Assembly: GCF_000428525.1 (NCBI RefSeq) | Contig: NZ_KE386760.1 | Coordinates: forward strand, 21,447 to 85,446 | Direction: 5' to 3' | Length of the DNA stretch: 64,000 bases | Origin: Hellea balneolensis DSM 19091 | GTDB taxonomy: Bacteria > Pseudomonadota > Alphaproteobacteria > Caulobacterales > Maricaulaceae | In this document: piece by piece, positions 1-8,809 of the stretch | Layout of the letters: every line of letters begins with the position of its first letter | Numbering within the stretch: the stretch's first letter is position 1 | The notes under the pieces: generated by a model | What the model was told of the DNA's origin: nothing | The model's database searches: none | What the model saw: only the letters and a program-made list of their open reading frames with translations | Translations under genes and position numbers: made by a program

Positions 1-1394
1 GCGTTCGCATTACAGTACAGCTAATTGACGGAACGGATGATAAGCATTTATGGGCCGAAAATTACGACCGCGCTCTCAACACTGATAATATCTTCGATAT
101 TCAAGCCGAGATAACCCAAGCCATTGCCAGCGCCTTGGAGTCGGTTATTAGCGGTGAAGATAAAAACGCTGTTTCTGCGAAACCGACACAAAATTTGGCG
201 GCTTATGAGGCATATATTCAATCGCGCCTCCTCATGCGCCCTGACGGCAATAGAGCTGAGGACCTGGAAAAGGCAGGCTCTTTCGCTGATGAAGCCATTC
301 GGCTTGATCCGGAATTTGCAGATGCCTATGCCGTAAAAGCCTATATCCAGATCGCGCAATATTGGTTTAACGGGCGCAACACCATTTATCGAGACGCCGC
401 ACTAGGCAGCTTGTCCCGCGCCCAAGCCCTTGCGCCCAATAGTCCTGAAACTTTATTATCCGAAGCCTTTTATTATTATTGGGGCTTTAGGGACTTTCGC
501 AAGGCTGATGCCATATTTGATAAAGCTATCAGCGCCGCGCCTAATGATGTGCATGCCGTGTCTGGGAAAGCCTTTATTGCCCGGCGGTTGGGACGCTTCA
601 AAGAATCTGCCAAGGACCTTGAGAAAGCCCGCCGCCTTGACCCCAAGACATTTTACCTCATGCCAGAACTGGGCCTGACCTATGCTTTAATTGGGGACTT
701 TCAAGGCGCAAATGAGATGATCTCATTAGCCAAAGCGCAGCAGCCGGACTCATTGCAAGGCGCGGCTTTCGAAGCGGCCATCCTTCAATTTCAAGGTGAT
801 GCGATTGGCGCTTACAGAGCGCTTGGCTCCACAGGGACAATCTTACAAGAACAGAAAATGAACTATGCGGTGGCGACACGAAACCCTGTCCATATCAATG
901 AAACGCTTGAGGCTTGGCCGGAAAACCGCCGATCACCCCAAGGGAGTCCTCATCTTTACCGCCTCGCAAAAATTCGCGCGCTCCTCGCCATGGGTCAAGA
1001 TGCTACGAGCGAGATTCAAGCTCTGAGGGAGGCGGCCGTAATAAAGCCGCCTTCGCAGTCGTGGATGCAAACGGCGAGCTATAGCCCCGTTATTATTCCC
1101 GGATTTTTAGGGGATAAAGCGACAGTCGAAAAACTGGCAGTAACTTATGAGCAAGAGGCCCCAGATGATGCGCTTGCAGCGCTCACGCAGTTAGGCGAGC
1201 TGGCGGAAAGTTTTGCTCGCCTTGGTGAAGCTGACAGAGCTATGGATTATGCGGAGCGTATGCGCGATATGACTGGCCCGCATATGTTTTTGCTTCACCG
1301 CATGGAACCTGGTCTAGATAATGTAAGAGATCACCCGCGCTATCTTAAAATGGAAGAAGAATATGAGGCCTGGGCAGTGAAGATGCGGGGATAA
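1..1394 (+). CDS. TolB-like/TPR protein, 3' part (5' end outside window)
   Basis: The reading frame is open from the left edge (first full codon at base 3) to the stop at 1394, so this is the C-terminal part of a larger protein. The first residues (VRITVQLIDGTDDKHLW, then a DIFDIQAEIT-type stretch) match the end of the TolB/FlgO-like domain found in CadC-type and adenylate-cyclase-type regulators. Then follow helical repeats of TPR character (for example around bases 300-640, with alternating Ala/Leu/Tyr positions). A TTG at 135 could be taken as a start, but the conserved sequence upstream of it shows the gene begins earlier. The missing N-terminus probably carries a DNA-binding or cyclase domain, which cannot be seen. 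Family assignment is by pattern recognition; ligand and target are unknown. Confidence 0.75.
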   Translation, partial: VRITVQLIDGTDDKHLWAENYDRALNTDNIFDIQAEITQAIASALESVISGEDKNAVSAKPTQNLAAYEAYIQSRLLMRPDGNRAEDLEKAGSFADEAIRLDPEFADAYAVKAYIQIAQYWFNGRNTIYRDAALGSLSRAQALAPNSPETLLSEAFYYYWGFRDFRKADAIFDKAISAAPNDVHAVSGKAFIARRLGRFKESAKDLEKARRLDPKTFYLMPELGLTYALIGDFQGANEMISLAKAQQPDSLQGAAFEAAILQFQGDAIGAYRALGSTGTILQEQKMNYAVATRNPVHINETLEAWPENRRSPQGSPHLYRLAKIRALLAMGQDATSEIQALREAAVIKPPSQSWMQTASYSPVIIPGFLGDKATVEKLAVTYEQEAPDDALAALTQLGELAESFARLGEADRAMDYAERMRDMTGPHMFLLHRMEPGLDNVRDHPRYLKMEEEYEAWAVKMRG

Positions 1395-1478
1395 GCCTTG
1401 CGCGGGCAAGCCAAATCTTGATACGCCCCGTATAGATTTATATTCCTCCTTTTACCATAGCTTCACAGGACTTTTAGA

Positions 1479-2027
1479 ATGACGGCTCCTAAAATTGCTT
1501 TTATCTGCGCTTCACTTCGGGAAGGGTCTATCAATAAAAAACTGGAAAAGGCGTTGATGAAACGCTTCAAGATCTCAGGGGCAAAAACAAGTTCCATTGA
1601 CCTAGGTAAATATGAGATGCCTCTTTTTCACGGGGATTTGGAAACGCCTAAGACTGTGAAGAAGTTGATTACGCGGCTTAAAGGCTTTGATGGCATTGTG
1701 GTTATTTCACCTGAATATAATGGCTGTCTACCGCCTCTACTTAAGAATACGATTGATTGGACGAGTACTGTTAGTACCGATTACATCAAATCCGCCGTTT
1801 GGGGACTTGCCTCTTGTTCGCCTGGCCCTATGAGCGGCATCATGTGCATGCGGCAAATGCAGTTTATCTTTACGCGCCTTGGCGGAGATGTGTTGCCCCA
1901 GCAGGTGGGATGCGGGAACGCGTCTAAAGCTTTTAATGAGCGAGGTGACCTTGTGGCCCAGCCCGCCAGCACATTCGCGGATAATATGCGTGATATGATG
2001 CTGGAGCGCATATCTCAAAAGGGATGA
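1479..2027 (+). CDS. NADPH-dependent FMN reductase family protein
   Basis: A 182-residue flavodoxin-fold protein. The N-terminus (KIAFICASLREGSINKKL) has the phosphate-binding loop of NADPH-dependent FMN reductases, and SPEYNG at residues 77-82 is the family's flavin/dimer motif, followed by LKNTIDW. Members are cytoplasmic oxidoreductases that reduce flavins, quinones or azo compounds with NAD(P)H; the substrate here is not predictable. The stop lies 9 bp before the nth start on the same strand, so the two are probably co-transcribed. Confidence 0.85.
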   Translation: MTAPKIAFICASLREGSINKKLEKALMKRFKISGAKTSSIDLGKYEMPLFHGDLETPKTVKKLITRLKGFDGIVVISPEYNGCLPPLLKNTIDWTSTVSTDYIKSAVWGLASCSPGPMSGIMCMRQMQFIFTRLGGDVLPQQVGCGNASKAFNERGDLVAQPASTFADNMRDMMLERISQKG

Positions 2028-2036
2028 TGCGGCCAG

Positions 2037-2726
2037 ATGGCAAAAAAAGAAAAGCTCTATAAGGATCTGCCGAGACCGAAATTAAATCGCGCCCAGATCA
2101 GCGATATTTATCGTCATCTGCAAACACTTGACCCCGCACCGCGTACTGAACTTGAGTATACCAATGTCTATACGCTAGTCGTGGCGGTAGCGCTTTCAGC
2201 GCAATCGACGGATGTTGGCGTGAATAAAGCGACCAAAGCCCTCTTTGCCAAGGCCGATACACCTGAAAAAATGATTGCCCTTGGTGAGGACGCCGTTCGG
2301 GACCATATTAAAACAATTGGCCTTTATAAAAACAAAGCCAAAAATGTTATTAAGCTCTCTCAAATGCTGATTGACGATTTCGACTCAGAAGTGCCAGATA
2401 ATCGCGAGGACTTGGTTAAGTTACCGGGCGTTGGACGCAAGACAGCCAATGTCGTTTTAAATGATTATTTTGGACAGCCGACTATGGCGGTGGATACGCA
2501 TATATTTCGCGTATCAAACCGCACCGGCATGGCCCCTGGCAAAGACCCTGTGGAAGTTGAGCTTAACCTATTACGGGTGACGGCGGACGAATTTATGGAT
2601 CACGCCCATCACTGGCTGATCCTTCATGGGCGCTACACTTGCCTGGCTCGAAAACCTGAATGTTATAATTGCGCAATTAAACATCTGTGCAAATACAGGC
2701 CCAAAACACTAAGACCCGAAGACTAG
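2037..2726 (+). CDS. nth: Endonuclease III (DNA glycosylase/AP lyase)
   Basis: A 229-residue base-excision repair enzyme that removes oxidised pyrimidines and cleaves the abasic site. The helix-hairpin-helix LPGVGRKTA (residues 129-137) contains the catalytic Lys135, and VDTHIFR contains the catalytic Asp153. The C-terminal [4Fe-4S] ligands are present with the canonical spacing C-X6-C-X2-C-X5-C (Cys202, 209, 212, 218). Length fits the family, with a short Lys/Pro-rich N-terminal extension. It follows the FMN reductase closely and is followed by a pair of inverted REP-like repeats. Confidence 0.97.
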   Translation: MAKKEKLYKDLPRPKLNRAQISDIYRHLQTLDPAPRTELEYTNVYTLVVAVALSAQSTDVGVNKATKALFAKADTPEKMIALGEDAVRDHIKTIGLYKNKAKNVIKLSQMLIDDFDSEVPDNREDLVKLPGVGRKTANVVLNDYFGQPTMAVDTHIFRVSNRTGMAPGKDPVEVELNLLRVTADEFMDHAHHWLILHGRYTCLARKPECYNCAIKHLCKYRPKTLRPED

Positions 2727-2740
2727 CTTTGACACCCGAC

Positions 2741-2852
2741 TAGCGCCCTCGTCCTTCGAGTTCCGCTACTATGTAGCGCCTCAGGATGAGGGCTAACTTT
2801 AATCTAACCCTCACCCTGATGAGAAGCTTTGCTTTGGGACTCGAAGGTTAGC
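2741..2852. repeat. Paired REP-like palindromic elements, locus 1
   Basis: Two roughly 40-bp units lie head to head between nth and a DUF5710 gene: 2753-2792 (CCTTCGAG ... CAGGATGAGGG) and 2808-2847 (CCCTCACCCTGATGAG ... ACTCGAAGG). The first has an internal stem CGCTAC-tat-GTAGCG and outer arms GCCCTC/GAGGGC (2745-2750 with 2788-2793). The same unit pair, in the opposite arrangement, occurs at 26803-26903. Elements of this type are dispersed between genes in many alphaproteobacteria. Confidence 0.8.
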
Positions 2853-2861
2853 GGCCCCGCA

Positions 2862-3083
2862 CTAACCCGCCAAATCAAACTCAAAATTTTCATTTTGGGC
2901 TACATGTTTTACGGCAGGTTTGGGCTCAGCCGTTTCGGCACGCCACTTAAAAATTGTCGCGAGAGGAGACCCGGCAGGGCAATACCAGCGCTGAACAGAG
3001 GGGTCCCACCGAGCGCCCAATCGCTTGGCAAGCTCACGGTCCGTATATTTTACATTTAAAAACTTCTTGGCGGCACGGGCCAT
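2862..3083 (-). CDS. Small DUF5710-like protein
   Basis: A 73-residue basic protein. Its core (KKFLNVKYTDRELAKRLGAR, then WDPSVQRWYCPAG) matches the DUF5710 pattern 'LNV.Y.E...AK.LGA.WD...K.WY.P.G'. This small beta-rich domain also occurs attached to primases, topoisomerases and TOPRIM proteins. Its role alone is unknown; nucleic-acid binding is an inference from those fusions. It is transcribed alone on the minus strand, convergent with nth across the repeat pair. Confidence 0.75.
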   Translation of the reverse strand: MARAAKKFLNVKYTDRELAKRLGARWDPSVQRWYCPAGSPLATIFKWRAETAEPKPAVKHVAQNENFEFDLAG

Positions 3084-3174
3084 AATATGTCTCCAATCTT
3101 ATAATTTGAGAATGGAACATAACAAGAACATGATAGGAAATCAATCCTAAAATTCACCTAATATTCAGGCCTGT

Positions 3175-3567
3175 CTAATGTAGCTGAATATCCATATTCC
3201 AATGTTTGGCTGTTAAGACCAGAAGGGCTTTTTCACTCACATGGAATTCATCATCGGCGTTGGCGATCTCCGTCATGATGTCTGTGATATAGCGCTTACC
3301 TTTTAAGTTTCTTAGCCGCGATAGACAGCCATCAAGCCAAGGCTCAAATTTTGAGCTCGATAATTTGTCTTTTATACTATCGGAATTGGTTTCATACCAC
3401 AGAAGTAATTTAGCCTCTGAGAGGTTCACAGGCGCATCTGGCAGTTGTGCAAGCTTCTTGGCCGCCTTCAAAAAGGTGTCAATCTCTCTGGCGTAGACTC
3501 GCTTATCTGCCAAAATTGTTGCCACAAGTAGGCTTAATATATCATCTGTTTTTCTTGAAACGTCCAT
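3175..3567 (-). CDS. TerB-like domain protein
   Basis: A 130-residue all-helical protein. The C-terminal segment IANADDEFHVSEKALLVLTA resembles the acidic helix of the TerB/DjlA-N fold, and the N-terminal half (LVATILADKRVYAREIDTFL) matches its first helices. I placed the start at the ATG at 3567, which has a GGAG 9 bases upstream; a TTG at 3588 would add seven residues. TerB-type domains are linked to tellurite resistance and envelope stress, but a lone copy gives no firm function. Confidence 0.6.
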   Translation of the reverse strand: MDVSRKTDDILSLLVATILADKRVYAREIDTFLKAAKKLAQLPDAPVNLSEAKLLLWYETNSDSIKDKLSSSKFEPWLDGCLSRLRNLKGKRYITDIMTEIANADDEFHVSEKALLVLTAKHWNMDIQLH

Positions 3568-3754
3568 ACCCACATACTCCGCTCGCAATGAGCGCCCTTA
3601 TGTTGACACTACGCTTAACAGGCTAATATCCGTTAAAGGGATGGAGGGTTTTTCGGTCTATCTTATATTAAGGCTAATAAAGGGTTTATTTTTTCGGCCC
3701 TCGACAGGCTTTACTTATCTTCATAACGTCAGCTTTAAATGATAAGGAGCTAAG

Positions 3755-4693
3755 ATGATTATTCATACACGGATTACAGAGATGCTGGGGATTGAAAAAC
3801 CCATTATTCAAGCGGCTATGGGCTGGATTGCCCGCGCCCCTTTATCCTCTGCGGTGTGTAATGCAGGCGGCATGGGTATTATTGAGACGAGCTCAGGGGA
3901 ATTGGATGCCGTGCGCGAAGAAATTCTGAAAATGCATGATTTGACGGATAAGCCCTTTGGCGTAAATGTCGCGCAAGCCTTTGTGCGCGATCCTAAAATC
4001 ATTGATTTCATAATTGATCAAGGCGTGAAATTTGTCACGACCTCCGCAGGTGATCCGATGAAATATACGGCCCTTTTAAAAGAGGCTGGCTTGACTGTGT
4101 TTCATGTGGTGCCAAGCCTGAAAGGGGCCCTTCGCGCAATTGAAGCGGGCGTGGACGGATTGATCGTCGAAGGCGGCGAAGGCGGCGGATTTAAAAACCC
4201 CCAAGATGTGGCGAGCATGGTGCTGATCCCCCAAGTTTGTGAAGCAGTTGATATCCCGGTTGTTGCGGCAGGCGGCATTACGGATGGGCGCAGCATGGCC
4301 GCCGCCTTTGCGCTTGGCGCGGAAGGCATCCTCATGGGCACCCGGATATTAAGCGCGGCTGAAAGCCCCGTTCATGGCAACTGGAAAAACGCCATTATTA
4401 AGGCCGATTCCACAGATACAGTCTTCCTGAACCGCAGTGGCCCCGGACCAGCGCTTAGAGCACTTCGCACAGAGCGGACGAGCCGCCTTCAAAAAGAAGG
4501 TGTTGAGAACATATTTGGAGAATTTGCAGATACGGCAGACGTCTATTTTGGGGGTAATCTCGAGGCAGGTATAGCTCTGACTGGCCAAGTCGCTGGCCGC
4601 ATCAAAGAGGTCAAACCCGTTAAACAAATTTTCGATGAAACGCTTAAAGAATTTGGTGAAGTGACAGGGCGCCTGGCCACGCTTGGGGCTTAG
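3755..4693 (+). CDS. Nitronate monooxygenase / FabK-like flavoprotein
   Basis: A 312-residue TIM-barrel flavoenzyme of the 2-nitropropane dioxygenase family. Visible features are the N-terminal KPIIQAAMGWI, the FMN-binding glycine stretch GLIVEGGEGGGFKN (about 135-148), and VVAAGGITDGRSMAAAFALGAEGILMGTR (about 168-196, two adjoining motifs). Relatives oxidise alkyl nitronates or act as FabK enoyl-ACP reductases, and sequence alone does not separate these. The start has an AAGGAG ribosome-binding site. Its stop overlaps the stop of the convergent GH16 gene by a few bases. Confidence 0.85.
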   Translation: MIIHTRITEMLGIEKPIIQAAMGWIARAPLSSAVCNAGGMGIIETSSGELDAVREEILKMHDLTDKPFGVNVAQAFVRDPKIIDFIIDQGVKFVTTSAGDPMKYTALLKEAGLTVFHVVPSLKGALRAIEAGVDGLIVEGGEGGGFKNPQDVASMVLIPQVCEAVDIPVVAAGGITDGRSMAAAFALGAEGILMGTRILSAAESPVHGNWKNAIIKADSTDTVFLNRSGPGPALRALRTERTSRLQKEGVENIFGEFADTADVYFGGNLEAGIALTGQVAGRIKEVKPVKQIFDETLKEFGEVTGRLATLGA

Positions 4694-5508
4694 ATATCGG
4701 GCTCACAGCCCTCCCAAACTTTAACATAATCGATGAGATATTCGTCGGGAAAAGCGGCAGACTTTAAATCGCTCGCCCAATTTGGAGTCAGAAGCCAGTC
4801 CTGTGTGCTGATTTCTCCGCTGAGTTTTATATATAAGGGCATAGATGGTGCATTGCCGGAGGGTCTCCGCCAAACCTCTTGGCCATTTACAAAATAAATA
4901 TAGTCTGTCTCAGTCCAATCCAATCGGTAAGTCTGAAACCCATCTCTAGCCCCCGAAACCATAACTTTGTTATCCCGACTGAAAATCACATCGCCTGGCG
5001 ATTTTCTATGATGGGCATTTCGAATTTCATCTGTCCAGCCAAAGCCCTCCATAATGTCGATTTCCTGACTATCTTCAGATCTACCAGTACCGGATTTATT
5101 AAAGAGCCAAAAGGCAGCCCACCAACCAGAGCGTTGCGGCAGACGGGCCCGAATTTCAAATCGTCCATATTGCTGTTCAAATTTACCCTGTGTCGAGACC
5201 ATGCCAGAAGCAAAATCATGAGGGTCCGTATCCCTGTTCTGGTTTTGGATCTGCCTTACGGAGATTTCCAAATGGCCCTGCCCGTTTAGCCGAACAGCAT
5301 CTTGCCGCCAGAAACCGTCAGGGCCGTTTTCATTCGGGCGGCGATTATAGGCTTTGGAAATCCATTTTGTTTTATCAGGAGCGCCGCTTCCGCTAAAGTC
5401 ATCACTAAATGTCAGGCGGCAGCCATCCAAAGGCTCAGTATCAGAGCTTATGGCTTGGCAAGCTGCCAAGCTCATTATGCTCAAAATAAAATGTTGCGCC
5501 CAACGCAA
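4690..5508 (-). CDS. Glycoside hydrolase family 16 lipoprotein
   Basis: A 272-residue secreted beta-glucanase-type enzyme. The GH16 catalytic motif E-I-D-I-M-E lies at residues 149-154 (nucleophile Glu149, acid/base Glu154), with aromatic residues typical of the sugar groove before it (GWWAAFWLF). The N-terminus has a short hydrophobic segment ending SLAAC (Cys17), which suggests lipid anchoring. GH16 enzymes cut beta-1,3-glucans (laminarin), agar or carrageenan; the specificity is not readable here. The start is a TTG only 4 nt after the desaturase stop, so translation is probably coupled. Confidence 0.87.
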   Translation of the reverse strand: MRWAQHFILSIMSLAACQAISSDTEPLDGCRLTFSDDFSGSGAPDKTKWISKAYNRRPNENGPDGFWRQDAVRLNGQGHLEISVRQIQNQNRDTDPHDFASGMVSTQGKFEQQYGRFEIRARLPQRSGWWAAFWLFNKSGTGRSEDSQEIDIMEGFGWTDEIRNAHHRKSPGDVIFSRDNKVMVSGARDGFQTYRLDWTETDYIYFVNGQEVWRRPSGNAPSMPLYIKLSGEISTQDWLLTPNWASDLKSAAFPDEYLIDYVKVWEGCEPDI

Positions 5509-5512
5509 AGTT

Positions 5513-6529
5513 CTAAGTTGCGCCTAGCGCTCGCATTCTGAAAGACACCATCTTTTGCCGTGTCTCGCACCACAGGGCCAAGCGGACACATTTGAAACTT
5601 TGCCACAATGTCAGGCGGCCAACTTTTTTAAGCTCAGGGTGAGCCTTAAGAATTCGCGGAAGCTGATAAAAGGGAATACGGCTTGAGAGATGATGAACAT
5701 GATGCACGCCAATATTGCCAGTAATCCACATAAGCGGCTTTGGTAGATCGTAATAGGAACTACCATGAAGCGCGGCAGATTCGCGGTCCCAATCACCTGT
5801 ACGTGACCAATGTGTTTCATCAAATTGGTGTTGGACATAGAACATCCAAACCCCAATCGAGGCGCCAATAATTATGATAGGCACCTGGATCAATAAGAAC
5901 GCCTTAAGGCCAACACCCCAAATCAACAAACCATAAAGAAGCGCAACACCTGCATTTGTTGTCAGGGTGGAAATCCACGGCATTTTACGTTTCATCGCGC
6001 CAATCGGAAGGCGCTGCGCGAGAATAAAGACATAGGCAGGGCCCACACCGAACATAACGACGGGATGGCGATAAAGGCGGTATTTGAGCTTTCCCCATTT
6101 TGACAGCGCCGCATATTCGTCAACGGTTAAAGTAATGATATCATCGCCTAAACCGCGGCGGTCAAGATTACCGGAGCTCGCATGATGAAGGGCGTGACCT
6201 CTGCGCCAATGATCATAAGGCGTGAGGGTCAATATGCCGATGAAACGGCCAACCCAATCATTGGCTTTTTTAGAAGAGAACATAGAGCCATGTCCGCAAT
6301 CGTGCTGAACGATGAACAAGCGCACGATTAATCCGCCTGCAGGAATAACGCCCATCAATGACCAATATTGACCGCGGGCCACCAAAGCCCACATCCCCGC
6401 CCATAGAATCAGGAAAGGCACGAGCGTGATCAAAACCTCATAGACAGCCCGCCAATCTTCAGATTTACGGTAAGGCGCAAGCCGGGCGAACCATGTTTTA
6501 GCAGTCGCAGCAGGGTTGGGTAAGGTCAT
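5513..6529 (-). CDS. Membrane fatty acid desaturase
   Basis: A 338-residue integral membrane di-iron desaturase. The three histidine boxes are clear: HDCGH (76-80), HALHH (112-116) and HHVHH (276-280). Hydrophobic helices lie near 31-51, 58-75, 158-175, 190-210 and 211-231. The layout fits acyl-lipid desaturases of the delta-12/omega-3 type, which introduce double bonds into membrane lipids; the exact position is not predictable. A perfect TTAA-N7-TTAA box lies 44-58 bp upstream of the start, hinting at CtrA control. It leads a two-gene unit with the GH16 gene. Confidence 0.9.
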   Translation of the reverse strand: MTLPNPAATAKTWFARLAPYRKSEDWRAVYEVLITLVPFLILWAGMWALVARGQYWSLMGVIPAGGLIVRLFIVQHDCGHGSMFSSKKANDWVGRFIGILTLTPYDHWRRGHALHHASSGNLDRRGLGDDIITLTVDEYAALSKWGKLKYRLYRHPVVMFGVGPAYVFILAQRLPIGAMKRKMPWISTLTTNAGVALLYGLLIWGVGLKAFLLIQVPIIIIGASIGVWMFYVQHQFDETHWSRTGDWDRESAALHGSSYYDLPKPLMWITGNIGVHHVHHLSSRIPFYQLPRILKAHPELKKVGRLTLWQSFKCVRLALWCETRQKMVSFRMRALGAT

Positions 6530-6572
6530 AGGAGCGCTTTCAAGTTAGAGCCCAAACATGGGCTTAATCCCG

Positions 6573-6587
6573 TTAACCCTTAGTTAA
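6573..6587. promoter_or_regulatory. Candidate CtrA-binding box (TTAA-N7-TTAA)
   Basis: TTAACCCTTAGTTAA is an exact match to the full CtrA consensus TTAA-N7-TTAA. It lies 44 bp upstream of the desaturase start, where a promoter is expected. CtrA is the cell-cycle regulator of this group of alphaproteobacteria. Binding is inferred from the motif only. Confidence 0.5.
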
Positions 6588-6685
6588 GACCGCGCTAATG
6601 TGAAGCCTAAATATCAGTCTTTAAAGTGAGATTTTGGTAAGATAAAGTTGAAGAAAGAGAGCCGCTAAAAACCTTGCAGAGCAAT

Positions 6686-7594
6686 TTACTCAGAGAGCCG
6701 TTTTGCCAAGCTTTCTGCTAATTTTTGCGCGCCTTTATTCTCGCCGCCCTCACCTTGAGCATGGCCCAAATAAAGGTAAGGCTCGATCATTTCGAGCTCG
6801 ATCAGTTTTAACTTACCGTCGAGACCTCGCAGTAAATCAACCCGGGCATATAGCGGCGTAAAGTCCAGCGCATTCAGAACGGCTCTTGCTGAATTGCGCT
6901 CTTGTGTGCTCGGCTCATATGTTTCCTCTGTGCCGCCATATAGAGATTGAATGCGGTAATCGCCTTTTTTGGGCCGCTTAATCAAGCCGTGTGAAAATTT
7001 ACCGCCGAAATAAAGAAAGGAATATTCACCTTCTTCAGTCACGCTTGGCAGAAACGCCTGTATCATCGCGCCTTCAGGCGGAAGATCATCTTTGCTCGGA
7101 AAAGGGTCGCCTTTTTTATAAAGCACTTGCCGCCATGCGCCGCCTCCGACTTGCGGCTTAATGACGAGCGTATCAGTGGCAAGCTCTTCAAAAGCGCGGG
7201 CCACGCCCGTTTCTGTGACGCGGTCAACTGTGATGGTAGAAATCACAGGGGCACCTTCATGCTCAAGCTCATCAAGATAGGATTTATTAGAATTCCAGCT
7301 GAGGGTCTTAAAGGTATTAAATAGTTTCGTCTTAGCTTCCGCTTTAGCCATCTCAGCCGTAAAGGCCGCTTCATTGCCTTCAAAATAATCCCAAACGAGA
7401 AGCGGCAGCATGGCATCATAATCACCCGCCTGTTCCGCCGCATCGCGCCACCGAATAAGGTCCAGCTCCATACCCTGCGCGGCAAAGGCAGGGACAAGCT
7501 TGCCCATTTCCTCGTCGCGCTCAAAAGCGTCACCGCGTTCATCGGGATGGCCCGGCATCATATTGTCTGAGGCAAGGATAGCGACTTTTTTCAT
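6686..7594 (-). CDS. ATP-grasp domain protein (RimK/glutathione-synthetase-like)
   Basis: A 302-residue protein with the ATP-grasp layout: an N-terminal pre-ATP-grasp Rossmann part, then VIKPQVGGGAWRQV (about 144-157, nucleotide-binding Lys and Gly-rich loop), AMIQAFLPSVTEEGEYSFLY (about 176-195), and the metal-binding end KLKLIELEMIEPYL (about 266-279). Such enzymes join a carboxylate to an amine via an acyl phosphate. Substrates are unknown, and no pathway genes are adjacent. It is transcribed divergently from the PfkB-family kinase. Confidence 0.75.
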   Translation of the reverse strand: MKKVAILASDNMMPGHPDERGDAFERDEEMGKLVPAFAAQGMELDLIRWRDAAEQAGDYDAMLPLLVWDYFEGNEAAFTAEMAKAEAKTKLFNTFKTLSWNSNKSYLDELEHEGAPVISTITVDRVTETGVARAFEELATDTLVIKPQVGGGAWRQVLYKKGDPFPSKDDLPPEGAMIQAFLPSVTEEGEYSFLYFGGKFSHGLIKRPKKGDYRIQSLYGGTEETYEPSTQERNSARAVLNALDFTPLYARVDLLRGLDGKLKLIELEMIEPYLYLGHAQGEGGENKGAQKLAESLAKRLSE

Positions 7595-7700
7595 AAGGAT
7601 GTCCGAACAATATTAAGGAGTGGCTTTTTAGCTTTTATTTCTCATTCCATGTAATTATGACCCGCTCAAAGAACAAGAGTGAACAACAAGGCTGAAGACG

Positions 7701-8693
7701 ATGAAAACTGAATTTGACGTATTAGGTATCGGTAATGTGCTGATGGATATTATTGCGCCTGTAAAGGATGCGTTCCTCACGGATAATCATGTTGAAAAAG
7801 GATCTATGACTCTCATCGATGAGCCGCGAGCTTTGGCGCTTAACAACGCGCTCAAATCTGCTGGCGATATTCAAGAAATAGCGGGCGGCTCTGCGGCCAA
7901 CACAATGTTTGGCATTGGCGCCCTTGGTCTTCGCGCCGCTTATCTTGGCAATGTGGCTGATGATGGCGTCGGACGGCGGATTAGCGCAGGACTGGCAGAA
8001 GGCGGCGTTGATTTTTCCAGTAAACCCAAAACAAGCGGCCCGGCCAGTGGGCGTTGCCTGATTGCAGTCACGCCAGATGGAGAGCGCTCCATGAGCACCT
8101 TCCTCGGCACATCATGTTTATTCACACCCAAAGATATCGTAAAATCCAAAGTCGAAAGCGCGGCCTGTGTTTATCTCGAAGGCTATCTCTTTGATACAGA
8201 ACCCGCCAAAGCCGCCTTTGTCAAAGTGGCCGAAATTGCCCGCGCGGCAGGACGCACCGTCTCGCTCACCTTATCAGATAGCTTCTGTGTGGATCGCCAC
8301 CGTGCAAGCTTCCGACAGCTTGTGGATAACCATGTGGATATCTTGTTCGCAAATACAGATGAAATCCTCAGCCTTTATGAAACCGACAGCCTCGATAAAG
8401 CGCTCGATGAGCTCATCAAAACAAAAACTGTGGCCTGTGTAACCCGCAGTGAAAAAGGCTCTGTTATTCAAGACGCAAAGCGCCGCTATCACGTAAAAGC
8501 TATTCCTGTGGATAAAATTGTGGATACAACGGGAGCTGGCGACCAATATGCAGCAGGCGTTTTAGCAGGCCGCGCAATGGGATTGGATTGGGCGGATGCC
8601 GGACATTTAGGCAGCCTCGCCGCCGCCGAAGTCATAAGCCATTATGGCGCGCGGCCCGAGACACCTATCCATGCGCTTGCAATTGGTCGTTAG
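7701..8693 (+). CDS. PfkB-family adenosine kinase-like carbohydrate/nucleoside kinase
   Basis: A 330-residue ribokinase-fold kinase. The N-terminal substrate-site motif GGSAANTMFGIGALG and the C-terminal signature TTGAGDQYAAG (catalytic Asp281) are both present. The overall pattern, notably VLMDIIAPV near the start, matches the PfkB kinases usually annotated as adenosine kinases in alphaproteobacteria. The reaction would be ATP-dependent phosphorylation of a nucleoside or sugar in the cytoplasm; adenosine as substrate is a family-level inference. Confidence 0.85.
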   Translation: MKTEFDVLGIGNVLMDIIAPVKDAFLTDNHVEKGSMTLIDEPRALALNNALKSAGDIQEIAGGSAANTMFGIGALGLRAAYLGNVADDGVGRRISAGLAEGGVDFSSKPKTSGPASGRCLIAVTPDGERSMSTFLGTSCLFTPKDIVKSKVESAACVYLEGYLFDTEPAKAAFVKVAEIARAAGRTVSLTLSDSFCVDRHRASFRQLVDNHVDILFANTDEILSLYETDSLDKALDELIKTKTVACVTRSEKGSVIQDAKRRYHVKAIPVDKIVDTTGAGDQYAAGVLAGRAMGLDWADAGHLGSLAAAEVISHYGARPETPIHALAIGR

Positions 8694-8809
8694 AAGACAG
8701 TTAAGAACTCTGTCGCATTTGTAATTTTCATGAGGCTAATATTCAGCTTTCGTTAAAACGAATTTTTGTAGGACTGGCGCTAAGTCAACGAACCTTATAA
8801 GGATTCGAC

